In this document: positions 9,351 to 18,240 of the stretch, in pieces
Numbering within the stretch: the first letter of the stretch is position 1
How the letters are laid out: each line of letters opens with the position of its first letter
Source of the DNA: Archivesica marissinica
Lineage: Eukaryota; Mollusca; Bivalvia; Venerida; Vesicomyidae
Reading direction: 5' to 3'
NCBI GenBank assembly: GCA_014843695.1
Contig: CM026391.1
Location: 36,397,064 to 36,461,063 of the forward strand
Length of the DNA: 64,000 nt
The notes under the pieces: generated by a model
Databases searched by the model: none
Told to the model about the DNA's origin: nothing
The model's input: only the letters and a program-made list of their open reading frames with translations
Position numbers and translations under genes: made by a program

Positions 9351-9818
9351 CTCAACGAGAAGTGCAGCCAACTGACAATGTGTGTGTCCTTTCCCCCGGC
9401 ACATGACTCATAGCACTACTGAAGTTTGCCATTTTAAGTACATTTAAGAAGCGAATGAGCTGAGTATGTCGTACTTTGGTTGGTCCATTGTAGAACTGTA
9501 TCCATTCACATAGCCAGTTACAAATGAATTCCATATTAATTTTTGGATAGTTTTGTTATGTATAAAGAATATCCCCAAATCTATCAATTTTCGTATACCA
9601 ATGAAAAGAAAGACACTTGTTCATTTGATGATCTCCTCTAGTATACTGCACCTGAAAATCGAATAATTCTCTATCTCAACAATAATAGTACTATACTGTT
9701 TATTATTTGCAACATATCATGTTATTCAAGCCTCGTAAAGCCTGATTATTTCATGTATGCATGTGAAATTAAAGACTAAAATGTTGTTTGACTTGACTAA
9801 TTACAAAATCTTCGTAGA
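9351..9818. other. No recognisable gene
   Basis: Nothing supportable was found beyond AT-rich intergenic sequence between two minisatellites. Confidence 0.5.
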
Positions 9819-10040
9819 CGATTAATCAGGCCATTGTCATCGACGATTAATCGACGAACCGATTAATCAGGCCATTGTCATCGACGATTAATCGATGCAC
9901 CGATTAATCAGGCCATTGTCATCGACGATTAATCGACGAACCGATTAATCAGGCCATTGTCATCGACGATTAATCGACGAACCGATTAATCAGGCCATTG
10001 TCATCGACGATTAATCGACGAACCGATTAATCAGCGCATC
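9819..10040. repeat. 41-bp minisatellite (array 1), about five copies, with internal palindrome
   Basis: CGATTAATCAGGCCATTG recurs at 9,819, 9,860, 9,901, 9,942 and 9,983, with a partial copy at 10,024. Each unit also contains the perfect palindrome CGATTAATCG, so every 41-bp unit carries ATTAAT twice. Units are nearly identical, which implies recent expansion. Confidence 0.9.
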
Positions 10041-10339
10041 ACTATATATTAGTTTCCTCTGTTTTCATCGTGGTTTATTTTGCAATACATGCTATACATT
10101 TCCATCCGTTTTCTCATCTTATAACTAATAATGAAGCATAAAATCTTGACAGATATGCTACGGAATATCCAATGTATACCTTACTGTAAAACAGTGTCAG
10201 CATTTGCTTTGGGTACAACGGATAAAACAAGGATCCCAACGAAATTATTATACATTGTGGGATAATGCTTATAGTAAAACCAGCAATGACGCTCAATTGA
10301 ACATGTAGAACCATTTTCTACTTCTAACTAATGATCCGA
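10041..10339. other. No recognisable gene
   Basis: AT-rich sequence. The segment at 10,050-10,072 (TTTCCTCTGTTTTCATCG) is almost repeated at about 14,560, just after the 18-bp array. Confidence 0.5.
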
Positions 10340-10586
10340 ATATTTGATAGTTTATACAAATTTATTTTAGCTCGATTGCGAAACAAGTTCATTCAACTTA
10401 TATTAATCACTATCGAGGCCACATTCTTGATGGAATCCATCGCCATGAAGGAGAGAGAAGAGGCAACGTGGAATTTAAATGCCTTGTCTAAGGGCACAAT
10501 CGTAACGGCTCGAACTCCGGACCTTTCGCACCTGAAGCGAACTCGCATCCACTGCGCTATCACGACTTCCACATATATATTTGATA
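10340..10586 (-). mobile_element. SINE-A copy 4 with a 10-bp target-site duplication
   Basis: The element spans about 10,350-10,576. ATATTTGATA occurs at 10,340-10,349 and again at 10,577-10,586, flanking it exactly. Head, body and tail are all present, with a ~13-bp deletion in the segment GGCTC-CGAACTCC relative to copies 1 and 3. The A-box TAGCGCAGTGGATGCG is well preserved. Confidence 0.9.
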
Positions 10587-10850
10587 AGCCCATCTCTCAA
10601 CAAAGCAGCATTCGGTGACTATTTACCACCTCAAAGACAAATATAATACCTCTATTCCGGACAACAGTAATACAATGCTATTGTTTTAGGGCGCCAAATA
10701 CGCACACTGTAATCAACGACCATACCATGGAATAATATAATTCAATAAATATTACATATGGACGACCATCTTACATCTTACAATCAATAGACCAAGAACA
10801 ATACTTGCAACCTGAGCAATATGCTTTAGCTCTTACTTCGTAATCAATAT

Positions 10851-10895
10851 GTTTATACAAATTTATTTTAGCTCGATTGCGAAACAAGTTCTTTC
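10851..10895 (-). mobile_element. Orphan tail of SINE-A fused to a SINE-B
   Basis: Only the tail (from TTTATACAAATTTATTTTAG to AAGTTCTTTCAACTT) is present. The sequence switches directly into the SINE-B terminal hairpin at about 10,896. Confidence 0.75.
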
Positions 10896-11164
10896 AACTT
10901 CGCTACCGGTTGCCCATATGAGCGACGAATCCTGAAGAGATTAGTCATTTTAGATATTTGGAGGATAGTGCAATGATACAGACAGAGGCCCATTCCTGAG
11001 TCTCATCTTGTTCTTTTACGTACACGGTGTAAAGCACCGACACAATACCTCGGTTTAATGTCCCATCTGAAAGACTTAATTTTATTATGGTCAGACGGGG
11101 GATCGAACCTGCGAACCCTGGATTACCAGTCCAGCGTGTTACCATTGGACTACAGATCCGTCTG
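10893..11164 (-). mobile_element. tRNA-derived SINE (SINE-B), copy 2
   Basis: This copy aligns along its whole length with 1,284-1,572. The tRNA-like head at 11,091-11,164 keeps the B-box GGTTCGATCCC and the CTGGTAA anticodon-like loop, with a few substitutions. Its far end lacks the usual AT-rich stretch and begins directly in the hairpin loop side (TTCGCTACCGGTTGCCC). Confidence 0.85.
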
Positions 11165-11299
11165 TGCATCGTACGTCGTAAACCCAAATTGTTTATCAAC
11201 AAACGTTAGTAAACAATGCTTAATGCGCATGCGTGACACAGACAGCGTGAAGAAACAGCTGTCACAGATGTTTGTTCTGATATCCGAGAGGGGGCTGCG

Positions 11300-11620
11300 T
11301 TCCGAATGTACGCAGTGAGTTGCGAATAGAGGGCGATGCGTTCCGAATGTACGCAGTGAGTTGCGAATAGAGGACGATGCGGTCCGAATGTACGCAGTGA
11401 GTTGCGAATAGCGGACGATGCGTTCCGAATGTACGCAGTGAGTTGCGAATAGAGGGCGATGCGTTCCGAATGTACGCAGTGAGTTGCGAATAGAGGGCGA
11501 TGCGTTCCGAATGTACGCAGTGAGTTGCGAATAGAGGACGATGCGTTCCGAATGTACGCAGTGAGTTGCGAATAGAGGGCGATGCGTTCCGAATGTACGC
11601 AGTGAGTTGCGAACTGATTC
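11300..11620 (+). repeat. 41-bp minisatellite (array 2), eight copies
   Basis: TCCGAATGTACGCAGTGAG recurs at 11,301, 11,342, 11,383, 11,424, 11,465, 11,506, 11,547 and 11,588. Units differ by only one or two bases (GAGGGCGATG, GAGGACGATG, GCGGACGATG). The period equals that of array 1 but the sequence is unrelated. A 126-codon minus frame crosses it and is a by-product. Confidence 0.9.
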
Positions 11621-11726
11621 GGGGAATTCCTACTTTCAACACAGTGTGTTATATTGAATAAAAGGATACTGTTTGCTCTCCGAAAATAAGCATTATAGGA
11701 TAAAACTTAAACTATATATGTTTTAC

Positions 11727-11771
11727 TACGACTACGAAGCAAGTTCTACAACTTATATTAATCACTTTCGT
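11727..11771 (-). mobile_element. SINE-A tail fragment
   Basis: ACGAAGCAAGTTCTACAACT followed by TATATTAATCACTTTCG matches the tail/body junction of SINE-A. Head and most of the body are absent. It runs directly into the motif below. Confidence 0.6.
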
Positions 11772-11880
11772 TGGCGCGGATGAAAGCGTATATGTGGTCA
11801 TTCGTGTGGGAGGAAACCGGAGTACCCGGAGAAAACCCACCTGTCCGATCTGGCGACTACCGTACCATTGTAGCAAACCT
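11772..11880 (+). repeat. Fragment of a widespread metazoan interspersed repeat
   Basis: The motif GTGGGAGGAAACCGGAGTAC followed by CCGGAGAAAACCCAC lies at about 11,805-11,840. From memory, this phrase recurs in interspersed repeats of fishes, molluscs and cnidarians. I cannot name the family with confidence. It lies beside a SINE-A fragment and may be one chimeric element with it. Confidence 0.45.
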
Positions 11881-11913
11881 CTCTTTCTACTTATATATAT
11901 TGTCCGGTATAAA

Positions 11914-12138
11914 TGCTCTAACCAGGGTTTATCCTATCGTAGACTCGCTGGAGTTATCTAGGGGTTTTCTCTACGGTCCTTCAATAATGCTCTAACCAGG
12001 GTCTATCCTATCATAAACTCGCTGGCGTTGTCTAGGGGGTTTCTCTACGGTCCTTCAATAATGCTCTAACCAGGGTCTATCCTATCGTAGACTCGCTGGC
12101 GTTGTCTAGGGGGTTTCTCTATGGTCCTTCAATAATTT
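11914..12138 (+). repeat. 74-bp minisatellite, three copies
   Basis: TGCTCTAACCAGGGT recurs at 11,914, 11,988 and 12,062, each followed by TATCCTATCGTAGACTCGCT and a GGTTTCTCTACGGTCCTTCA segment. Three nearly identical copies with no unique spacers. Confidence 0.9.
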
Positions 12139-12140
12139 AT

Positions 12141-12785
12141 AACTCAACATAGTCTATCGTTTTCCTTTGTATAATATAATTTATAACAATCGACTTTAAT
12201 TTATCTTCATACATGTATCATATATTCGTAATATCTCGTATCTTATTGTTCGCCTCACTATTTCCATATGTTCATAATAGTCCCATATAACTATATTAAT
12301 TTCTTTCCTTCATCAAACTATTCCAATAGATATATTAGCCAAAACAATCGTTTCTTAAACGGCCTAATTATCTTCCGTTCACGTATTTAATACGACTTTA
12401 ATATTTAAGAGTTAAAACTTCTTTAAATATTAATTCTTCTAACTATCATAGAAACAGTTTATATCTTAAAAGTGAGTTACATATATTCCTTAAATGACTC
12501 CTTGGCAGGATAATAATGCACTAATTTCTTCATCATTTCTCATTTCTTAAATAGCAAAATTAACATCTATAACAGACATAACGGCGCCAAACATCTGTGA
12601 TGTTATGCAATATTAGTACTTGTTTCTCTGTCATCAATAAAGCGGCTATTATCTTACATAACTGACCACCTGCACTCGGTAGTGAAAATTGTTCCCGCTC
12701 AAACAGAGAACTGATAATTTAGGCGCGAAAATAATAGCAGACGATTATACATATTACATAAAATCATAATCTTACATGGTTAACA
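12141..12785. other. No recognisable gene; strongly AT-rich
   Basis: Very AT-rich, with stops in all frames. No repeat partner is found in the window. Confidence 0.55.
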
Positions 12786-12848
12786 ATGTGTCATATATAT
12801 AAATAAATAAATGTATTTATAAAATACATTTCTATTTATATATGACAA
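12786..12848. repeat. Imperfect AT-rich palindrome
   Basis: GTCATATATATAAATAAATA on the left pairs imperfectly with TCTATTTATATATGAC on the right, around a TTTATAAAATA centre. Arms are about 28 bp. It could extrude as a cruciform or be a foldback remnant. It lies immediately beside a SINE. Confidence 0.6.
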
Positions 12849-12849
12849 T

Positions 12850-12985
12850 ATTTATTCGTGCAAATAGATGTTTGTTTTTACTATCTTTTGCACACCATCT
12901 CACATACTTCCCGGTCCGAGGATCGAACACGGGTTGTATTGGTGAGAAGCGAGCGCGCTAATCACTGCGCTAATCGGACAGCCGA
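12850..12985 (-). mobile_element. Short tRNA-derived SINE (SINE-E)
   Basis: On minus, CTGTCCGATTAGCGCAGTGA starts the head, with an A-box-like TTAGCGCAGTGATTAGCG and a B-box GTGTTCGATCC. The acceptor-like ends (CTGTCCGA and TCGGACCGGG) are partly complementary. The body beyond the head is short (to about 12,850). The head differs from SINE-A, B, C and D. A degraded true tRNA gene cannot be fully excluded, but the anticodon arm does not pair properly. Confidence 0.6.
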
Positions 12986-13126
12986 TATTATAATGGAAGC
13001 ATTGCTACTTGCACGTAACATTTCAAGTTTTATAATATTATTCCATACGATATAGTGTTGCTTTTAACAATAAAGGCGAGAACATACATCTTTGAGGAAT
13101 ACCACACGTTACATGAAACCAATCAG

Positions 13127-13827
13127 TATGGAACGCCATAGCTGCCTGTTGATAGTATAATGTAAATTGCGCATAACCAACTGAAATGTCTACATAACCA
13201 AGTAACCAATGCACATAACCAACTGACATTTCTACATAACCAAGTAACCAATGCACACAACCAACTGATATGTCTACATAGCCAAGTAACCAATGCACAT
13301 AGCCAACTGAAATATCTACATAACCAAGTAACCAATGCACATAACCAACTGAAATGTCTACATAACCAAGAAACAAATGCACATAACGAACTGACATTTC
13401 TACATAACCAAGTAACCAATGCACATAACCAACTGACATTTCTACATAACCAAGTAACCAATGCACATAGCCAACTGACATTTCTACATAACCAAGTAAC
13501 CAATGCACATAACCAACTGACATTTCTACATAACCAAGTAACCAATGTACATAGCCAACTGACATTTCTACATAACCAAGTAACCAATGCACATTACAAA
13601 CTGACATTTCTACATAGCCAAGTAACAATGTACATAGCCAACTGACATTTCTACATAACCAAGTAACTAATGCACATAACCAATTGAAATGTCTACATAA
13701 CCAAGTAACCAATGCACATAACCAACTGAAATGTCTACATAACCAAGAACCCAATGTACATAGACAACTGACATGTGCACATAACCAATTTACATTTACT
13801 ATCAGTAGGCAGATATGGCGTTCCATA
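13127..13827. mobile_element. Minisatellite enclosed by ~43-bp inverted repeats (MITE-like)
   Basis: The left arm 13,127-13,169 is the reverse complement of the right arm 13,786-13,827 with few mismatches. Both contain TATGGAACGCCATA (or TATGGAACGCCATATC) at the outer end and ATGTAAATTG at the inner end. The 42-bp array fills the space between them almost completely. No transposase and no clear target-site duplication are seen. A non-autonomous DNA element whose interior expanded as a tandem array is the simplest reading. Confidence 0.75.
13165..13795 (+). repeat. 42-bp minisatellite, about fifteen copies
   Basis: CATAACCAAGTAACCAATGC recurs every 42 bp (for example, AGTAACC at 13,201 and 13,243), alternating with AACCAACTGACATTTCTA. 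Because 42 is 14 codons and there is no stop, a minus frame of 262 codons crosses it, repeating LLGYVEMSVGYVHW, and a second minus frame of 154 codons is open at the same time. Two simultaneous frames argue that openness comes from the period and not from coding. Confidence 0.9.
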
Positions 13828-14051
13828 AATCAGTATACAAACTGCTAACAAGGAGATAACAAAAATGGGAAAATGGAGAAATATAGTTTTCCTGAAGTAT
13901 CAACATCCATCAGACGTTTCCATAATTTCGATATATTTATACTTTCCGGAAAGTTCACAGCACGCCGATTCGTTGTTCCTTTTCCTGGTATACACTAACC
14001 TTGCTAAACAATTTCTGTTCATCCATTATAATGAGAAATATCGGCCCGTTA

Positions 14052-14545
14052 ATACCTCTGGATAATCTCTAACCTCTGGATAATCTCTAACCTCTGGATA
14101 ATATCTAACCTCTGGATAATCTCTAGCCTCTGGATAATCCCTAACTTGTGGATAATCCCTAACCTGTGGATAATCCCTAACCCCTGGATAATCCCTTACC
14201 TAACCTCTGGATAATCCCTAACCTGTGGATAATCCCTAACCTGTGGATAATCCCTAACCCCTGGATAATCCCTTACCTAACCTCTGGATAATCCCTAACC
14301 TCTGGATAATCCCTAACCTCTGGATAATCCCTAACCTCTGGATAATCCCTAACCTCTGGATAATCCCTAACCTCTGGATAATCCCTAACCTCTGGATACT
14401 ATCTAGCCTCTGGATAATCCCTAACCACTGGATAATCCCTAACCTCTGGATAATCCTTAACCTCTGGATAATCCCTAACCTAACCTCTGGATAATCCCTA
14501 ATCTCTGGATAATCCATAACCTCGGGATAATCCCTAACATTATAT
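14052..14545 (+). repeat. 18-bp minisatellite carrying CCCTAA hexamers
   Basis: The unit ATAATCCCTAACCTCTGG repeats about 27 times. Occasional insertions (CCCTTACCTAACC or CCTAACCTAACC) shift the phase. The longer block GTGGATAATCCCTAACC...CCTTACCTAACC occurs twice between about 14,150 and 14,290. Most units contain CCCTAA, the complement of the common metazoan telomere hexamer TTAGGG, once per 18 bp. The 114-codon minus frame is a by-product. Confidence 0.9.
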
Positions 14546-14620
14546 AGATCCTCTTCAGTGGTTTCCTCTGTTTTTATCGCTGCTTCCTTTGCACACAATT
14601 ACATTGATCATACCACAACG

Positions 14621-14678
14621 TCTGGTTAGGGAACAACAGTAAAAGGATAATACAGTATACATTTCGGGATACATTTAG
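14621..14678 (+). repeat. Left copy of a ~58-bp direct repeat flanking SINE-B copy 3
   Basis: The segment begins TCTGGTTAGGGAACAACAG and ends TATACATTTCGGGATACATT. It is repeated at 14,908-14,961 with a few substitutions and a 4-bp length difference. It lies immediately before the SINE-B tail. Confidence 0.85.
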
Positions 14679-14681
14679 GTG

Positions 14682-14909
14682 TGTGTTTTACGTTTATTTA
14701 TCGTCGCTACAGGTTGCCCATATGAGCGACACCTCCGGAAGAGATTAGTCATTTTAGATTTTTGGAGGACAGTGCAATGATACAGACCCATTCCAGAGTC
14801 TCCTCTGGTTCTTTTACGTGCACGGTGTAAAGCACCGACACGATACCTCGGTTTAATGTCCCATCTGAAAGACTGTTAATTTTATTAGGGTCAGACGGGG
14901 GATCGAATC
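14682..14909 (-). mobile_element. SINE-B copy 3, truncated in the tRNA head
   Basis: Tail hairpin and body match copies 1 and 2, but the element stops at GGGGGATCGAATCT, in the B-box region, so the A-box and anticodon arm are missing. The hairpin loop has one change (CTACAGGTTGCC). It sits between the two members of a ~58-bp direct repeat. Confidence 0.8.
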
Positions 14910-14961
14910 TGGTTAGGGAACAGCAGCAAAAAGACCAATATACATTTCGGGATACATTTAG
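14908..14961 (+). repeat. Right copy of a ~58-bp direct repeat flanking SINE-B copy 3
   Basis: Matches 14,621-14,678, beginning TCTGGTTAGGGAACAGCAG and ending TATACATTTCGGGATACATT. It is far longer than an ordinary SINE target-site duplication. Confidence 0.85.
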
Positions 14962-15179
14962 ATCTCTCCGATATTTACGCTTTTATAGTGTCTGCTTGCT
15001 GAATACAAGTCAGTCGTAGTCTCTGTATTGTTTTAATAGTATTTTAGTAATTTATCAGCTAAATAGAAAATAAAATGAGCTTTTCCTCAATACATATCAT
15101 GACCACCAAATCAAATTCAACTGTTATTTGGCATAATATATCATCTTACATCTTCCATTCTGCTTCCAAAAATGTGTTT

Positions 15180-15690
15180 TGTCGCACCTGGTCTCTACAA
15201 GGTGATGCTGAGGCGCGAACAGGTGCACGATAAACTTAAACCTGGAGTATGCATGAGATGTGACGATGGTGAGGCGAGAACAGGTGCACGATACACTTAA
15301 ACCTGGAGTATGCATGAGATGTGACGATGGTGAGGCGAGAACAGGTGCACGATACACTTAAACCTGGAGTGTGCATGAGATGTGACGATGGTGAGGGGAG
15401 AACAGGTGCACGATACACTTAAACCTGGAGTGTGCATGAGCTGTGACGATGGTGAGGCGAGAACAGGTGCACGATAAACTTAAACCTGGAGTATGCATGA
15501 GATGTGACGATGGTGAGGCGAGAACAGGTGCACGATAAACTTAAACCTGGAGTATGCATGAGATGTGACGATGGTGAGGCGAGAACAGGTGCACGATACA
15601 GTTAATCCTGGAGTCTGCATGAGATGTGAAGATGCTGAGGCGAGAACAGATGCACGCTACACTTAAACCTGGAGTATGCATGAGAAAATT
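15180..15690 (+). repeat. 61-bp minisatellite, about eight copies
   Basis: CCTGGAGTATGCATGAGATG recurs at 15,241, 15,302, 15,363, 15,424, 15,485, 15,546, 15,607 and 15,668, exactly every 61 bp, with GAGGCGAGAACAGGTGCACG between. The first and last units are the most diverged, as expected when unequal exchange homogenises the centre. Short minus frames crossing it are by-products. Confidence 0.9.
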
Positions 15691-15697
15691 CACAACA

Positions 15698-15759
15698 TAG
15701 GCTAAAATTCATATATATCTAATAAAAATATTTATTACTTGTATATGAATTTTAGCCTA
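15698..15759. repeat. Perfect 18-bp inverted repeat (hairpin)
   Basis: 15,698-15,715 (TAGGCTAAAATTCATATA) is the exact reverse complement of 15,742-15,759, separated by a 26-bp AT-rich loop. It lies 8 bp beyond the end of the 61-bp array. It may be a small foldback element or a cruciform-prone site. No T-run after it suggests a terminator. Confidence 0.85.
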
Positions 15760-16090
15760 ATTTGTGCCGTTGTTTGCCTACAACAATAGTGTCCACACGC
15801 CCAGGGTGATACATTATGTTGTCCAGTCTGATATTACATTTGCCCGTATGAAACCATTAAAGCCGTGTCATAACTAGTTCCTGATATATAGCGCATGCGC
15901 ACTCTGTGGTAGTTTGTTTACTTCCGTAGCGTCCCAGTGTGTCAAATAGTTGACATATAACAGATGTAGTTTCGTGGTAATATTTCAATCGTTTTCGTGT
16001 AACTAATTCAGTAATTGTGATTTATTCCTGATACACGGATGCTTACTTCGATTATTACATGTTCAAATTCATATCAAAGTAATACAGACG
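15760..16090. other. No recognisable gene
   Basis: No coding motif, RNA gene or repeat partner was found. Confidence 0.5.
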
Positions 16091-16222
16091 TTATTACGTG
16101 GCTAGTTTCATATCAGACTTGGTATCGACCCGAGGTAACTTGATATCAGCCTTCTGTCTCAGGCTAATATCAAGTTACCTTGGGTTGATATCTTGTCTAA
16201 TATGAAACTAGCCAAGTAATAA
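16091..16222. mobile_element. Foldback element with 62-bp arms and 8-bp loop
   Basis: 16,091-16,152 is complementary to 16,161-16,222 with about eight mismatches in 62 positions. The outer ends read TTATTACGTGGCTAG and CTAGCCAAGTAATAA. The almost continuous palindrome, without coding space, fits a MITE-type foldback. The mismatches are consistent with ageing after insertion. Confidence 0.8.
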
Positions 16223-16230
16223 TCTCTCAA

Positions 16231-16431
16231 TAGTTTATACAAATTTATTTTAGCTCGATTGCGAAACAAGTTCTTTCAACTTATATAAATCACTCTCGAG
16301 ACCTCATTCCTGATGGAATCCATCGCCACGAGGGAGAGAGAAGAGGCAACGTGGAATTTAAATGCCTTGCCTAAGGGCACACTCGTAACGGCTCCAGTGG
16401 GGCTCGAACTCCGGACCGTTCGCACCTGAAA
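16231..16431 (-). mobile_element. SINE-A copy 5, truncated in the tRNA head
   Basis: Tail, body and B-box region match copy 1 closely (same ACTCGTAACGGCTCCAGTGG variant). The element stops at TTCGCACCTGAA, before the A-box, and runs straight into the related SINE-D. Confidence 0.8.
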
Positions 16432-16620
16432 TATTAGCTCGATTGCAAAACATTTAAGAGTAATCATTGTGGGGACTGTATTCCTGATTGAATCCATCGC
16501 AATAACCAATAGATAAGATACAACGTGACGTATCGTACCTACGAACACCGTTATTGCGGCGGGGCTCGAACCTGCGAATCCCCCTGTAACGTATACCGTA
16601 ACCAGTGCAAACGGAGGCTT
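16432..16620 (-). mobile_element. SINE-D: SINE-A-like tail and body with a different tRNA head
   Basis: The left part (TTAGCTCGATTGCAAAACA, then GTATTCCTGATTGAATCCAT) is a diverged form of the SINE-A tail and body. The head, read on minus from about 16,617, has TTTGCACTGGTTACGG in the A-box position and GGTTCGAGCCCC as B-box, unlike the SINE-A head. This is a second case in the window of a shared body under a different head. Confidence 0.65.
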
Positions 16621-17093
16621 GTAGATTAACGTTAATTACTGGTAATGACGATTGTGGATAATGCCTATACACGAGCGTAATGTCATGTGTGTGATGTTAC
16701 TTAACTGCTACATACTTTGCAATTATGATTTTAATATAGGCAGCCTTGTTTAGTGTGCACTAATTCTAGTATGTAGGATGTTAGAGCAGCAATGTTTTCA
16801 ATTTGTGTACACCAGACATCCCTCCCATTTCCTCTATAATGGTGGCAATTATGAGGACTTTCATGGCGAGTCATTTTTATTTCAATTATTGTTTCTCTTC
16901 CTGAAAACGATTCGTCATTTAACGTAATTAAATGTTAATGCTACTTCCTGGTCCGGACGTCATATAATGCTGTTAGCAGGCTGAAGCAATTAGTGTATTT
17001 CTTCTATACATAGTTACGATTTTATGTATAACGTATAATATATTGATTTGCATGGAAATATGATTAAGCTAACAATCTAAGTTTGCTTTATAT
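16621..17093. other. No recognisable gene; left flank of the megasatellite
   Basis: AT-rich sequence with no gene. It meets the first 51-bp monomer abruptly at about 17,094, without an intermediate decayed zone or an obvious duplication at the junction. Confidence 0.55.
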
Positions 17094-17639
17094 GTGTATG
17101 TTCTCCCTACAACATTCCATATGGTGCTCACTAACTATCACAACATGTATGTTCTCCTTCCAGCATTCTATATGGTAATCACTAACTATCACGACATGTA
17201 TGTTCACCCTACAGCATTCTATATGGTGCTCACTAACTATCACAACATGTATGTTCTCCTTCCAGCATTCTATATGGTAATCACTAACTATCACGACATG
17301 TATATTCACCCTACAGCATTCTATATGGTGCCCAGTAACCATCACAACATGTATGTTCTCCTTCCAGCATTCCATATGGTAATCACTAACTATCACGACA
17401 TGTATGTTCTCCCTACAACATTCCATATGGTGCTCACTAACTATCACGACATGTATGTTCTCCCTACAACATTCCATATGGTGCTCACTAACTATCACGA
17501 CATGTATGTTCTCCCTACAACATTCCATATGGTGCTCACTAACTATCACGAAAAGTATGTTCTCCCTACAACATTCCATATGGTGCTCACTAACTATAAC
17601 GACATGTATGTTCTCCTTCCAGCATTCTATATGGTGCCC

Positions 17640-18240
17640 AGTAATCATCACAACATGTATGTTCACCCTACAGCATTCTATATGGTGCCCAGTAACCATC
17701 ACAACATGTATGTTCTCCTTCCAGCATTCTATATGGTAATCACTAACTATCACGACATGTATGTTCTCCCTACAGCATTCTATATGGTGCCCAGTAACCA
17801 TCACAACATGTATGTTCTCCTTCCAGCATTCTATATGGTAATCACTAACTATCACGACATGTATGTTCTCCCTACAGCATTCTATATGGTGCCCAGTAAC
17901 CATCACAACATGTATGTTCTCCTTCCAGCATTCTATATGGTAATCACTAACTATCACGACATGTATGTTCTCCCTACAGCATTCTATATGGTGCCCAGTA
18001 ACCATCACAACATGTATGTTCTCCTTCCAGCATTCTATATGGTAATCACTAACTATCACGACATGTATGTTCTCCCTACAGCATTCTATATGGTGCCCAG
18101 TAACCATCACAACATGTATGTTCTCCTTCCAGCATTCTATATGGTAATCACTAACTATCACGACATGTATGTTCTCCCTACAGCATTCTATATGGTGCCC
18201 AGTAACCATCACAGCATGTATGTTCTCCTTCCAGCATTCG
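17640..18240 (+). repeat. Homogeneous 102-bp dimer sub-array of the 51-bp satellite
   Basis: Two monomer types alternate strictly. Type 1 has CTTCCAGCATTC with TAATCACTAACTATCACGAC; type 2 has CTACAGCATTC with GCCCAGTAACCATCACAAC. About six dimers follow one another almost identically, so the unit of recent amplification here is 102 bp. Confidence 0.8.

Noticed and set aside
12900..12985. tRNA-Glu-like gene
   Set aside because: The anticodon stem does not form and the B-box is slightly off consensus. It is better explained as a short SINE head, though less securely than the others.
13038..13826. 262-codon minus open frame with a 14-residue repeat, resembling a membrane repeat protein
   Set aside because: The frame is the translation of the 42-bp array plus its inverted-repeat arms. 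A second minus frame is also open, and the first unit at each end is non-repeat DNA of the arms.
15124..15418. Minus open frames with a repeated peptide at 15,124-15,418
   Set aside because: They are translations of the 61-bp minisatellite. As 61 is not a multiple of three, the peptide repeat appears only by frame cycling and ends quickly.
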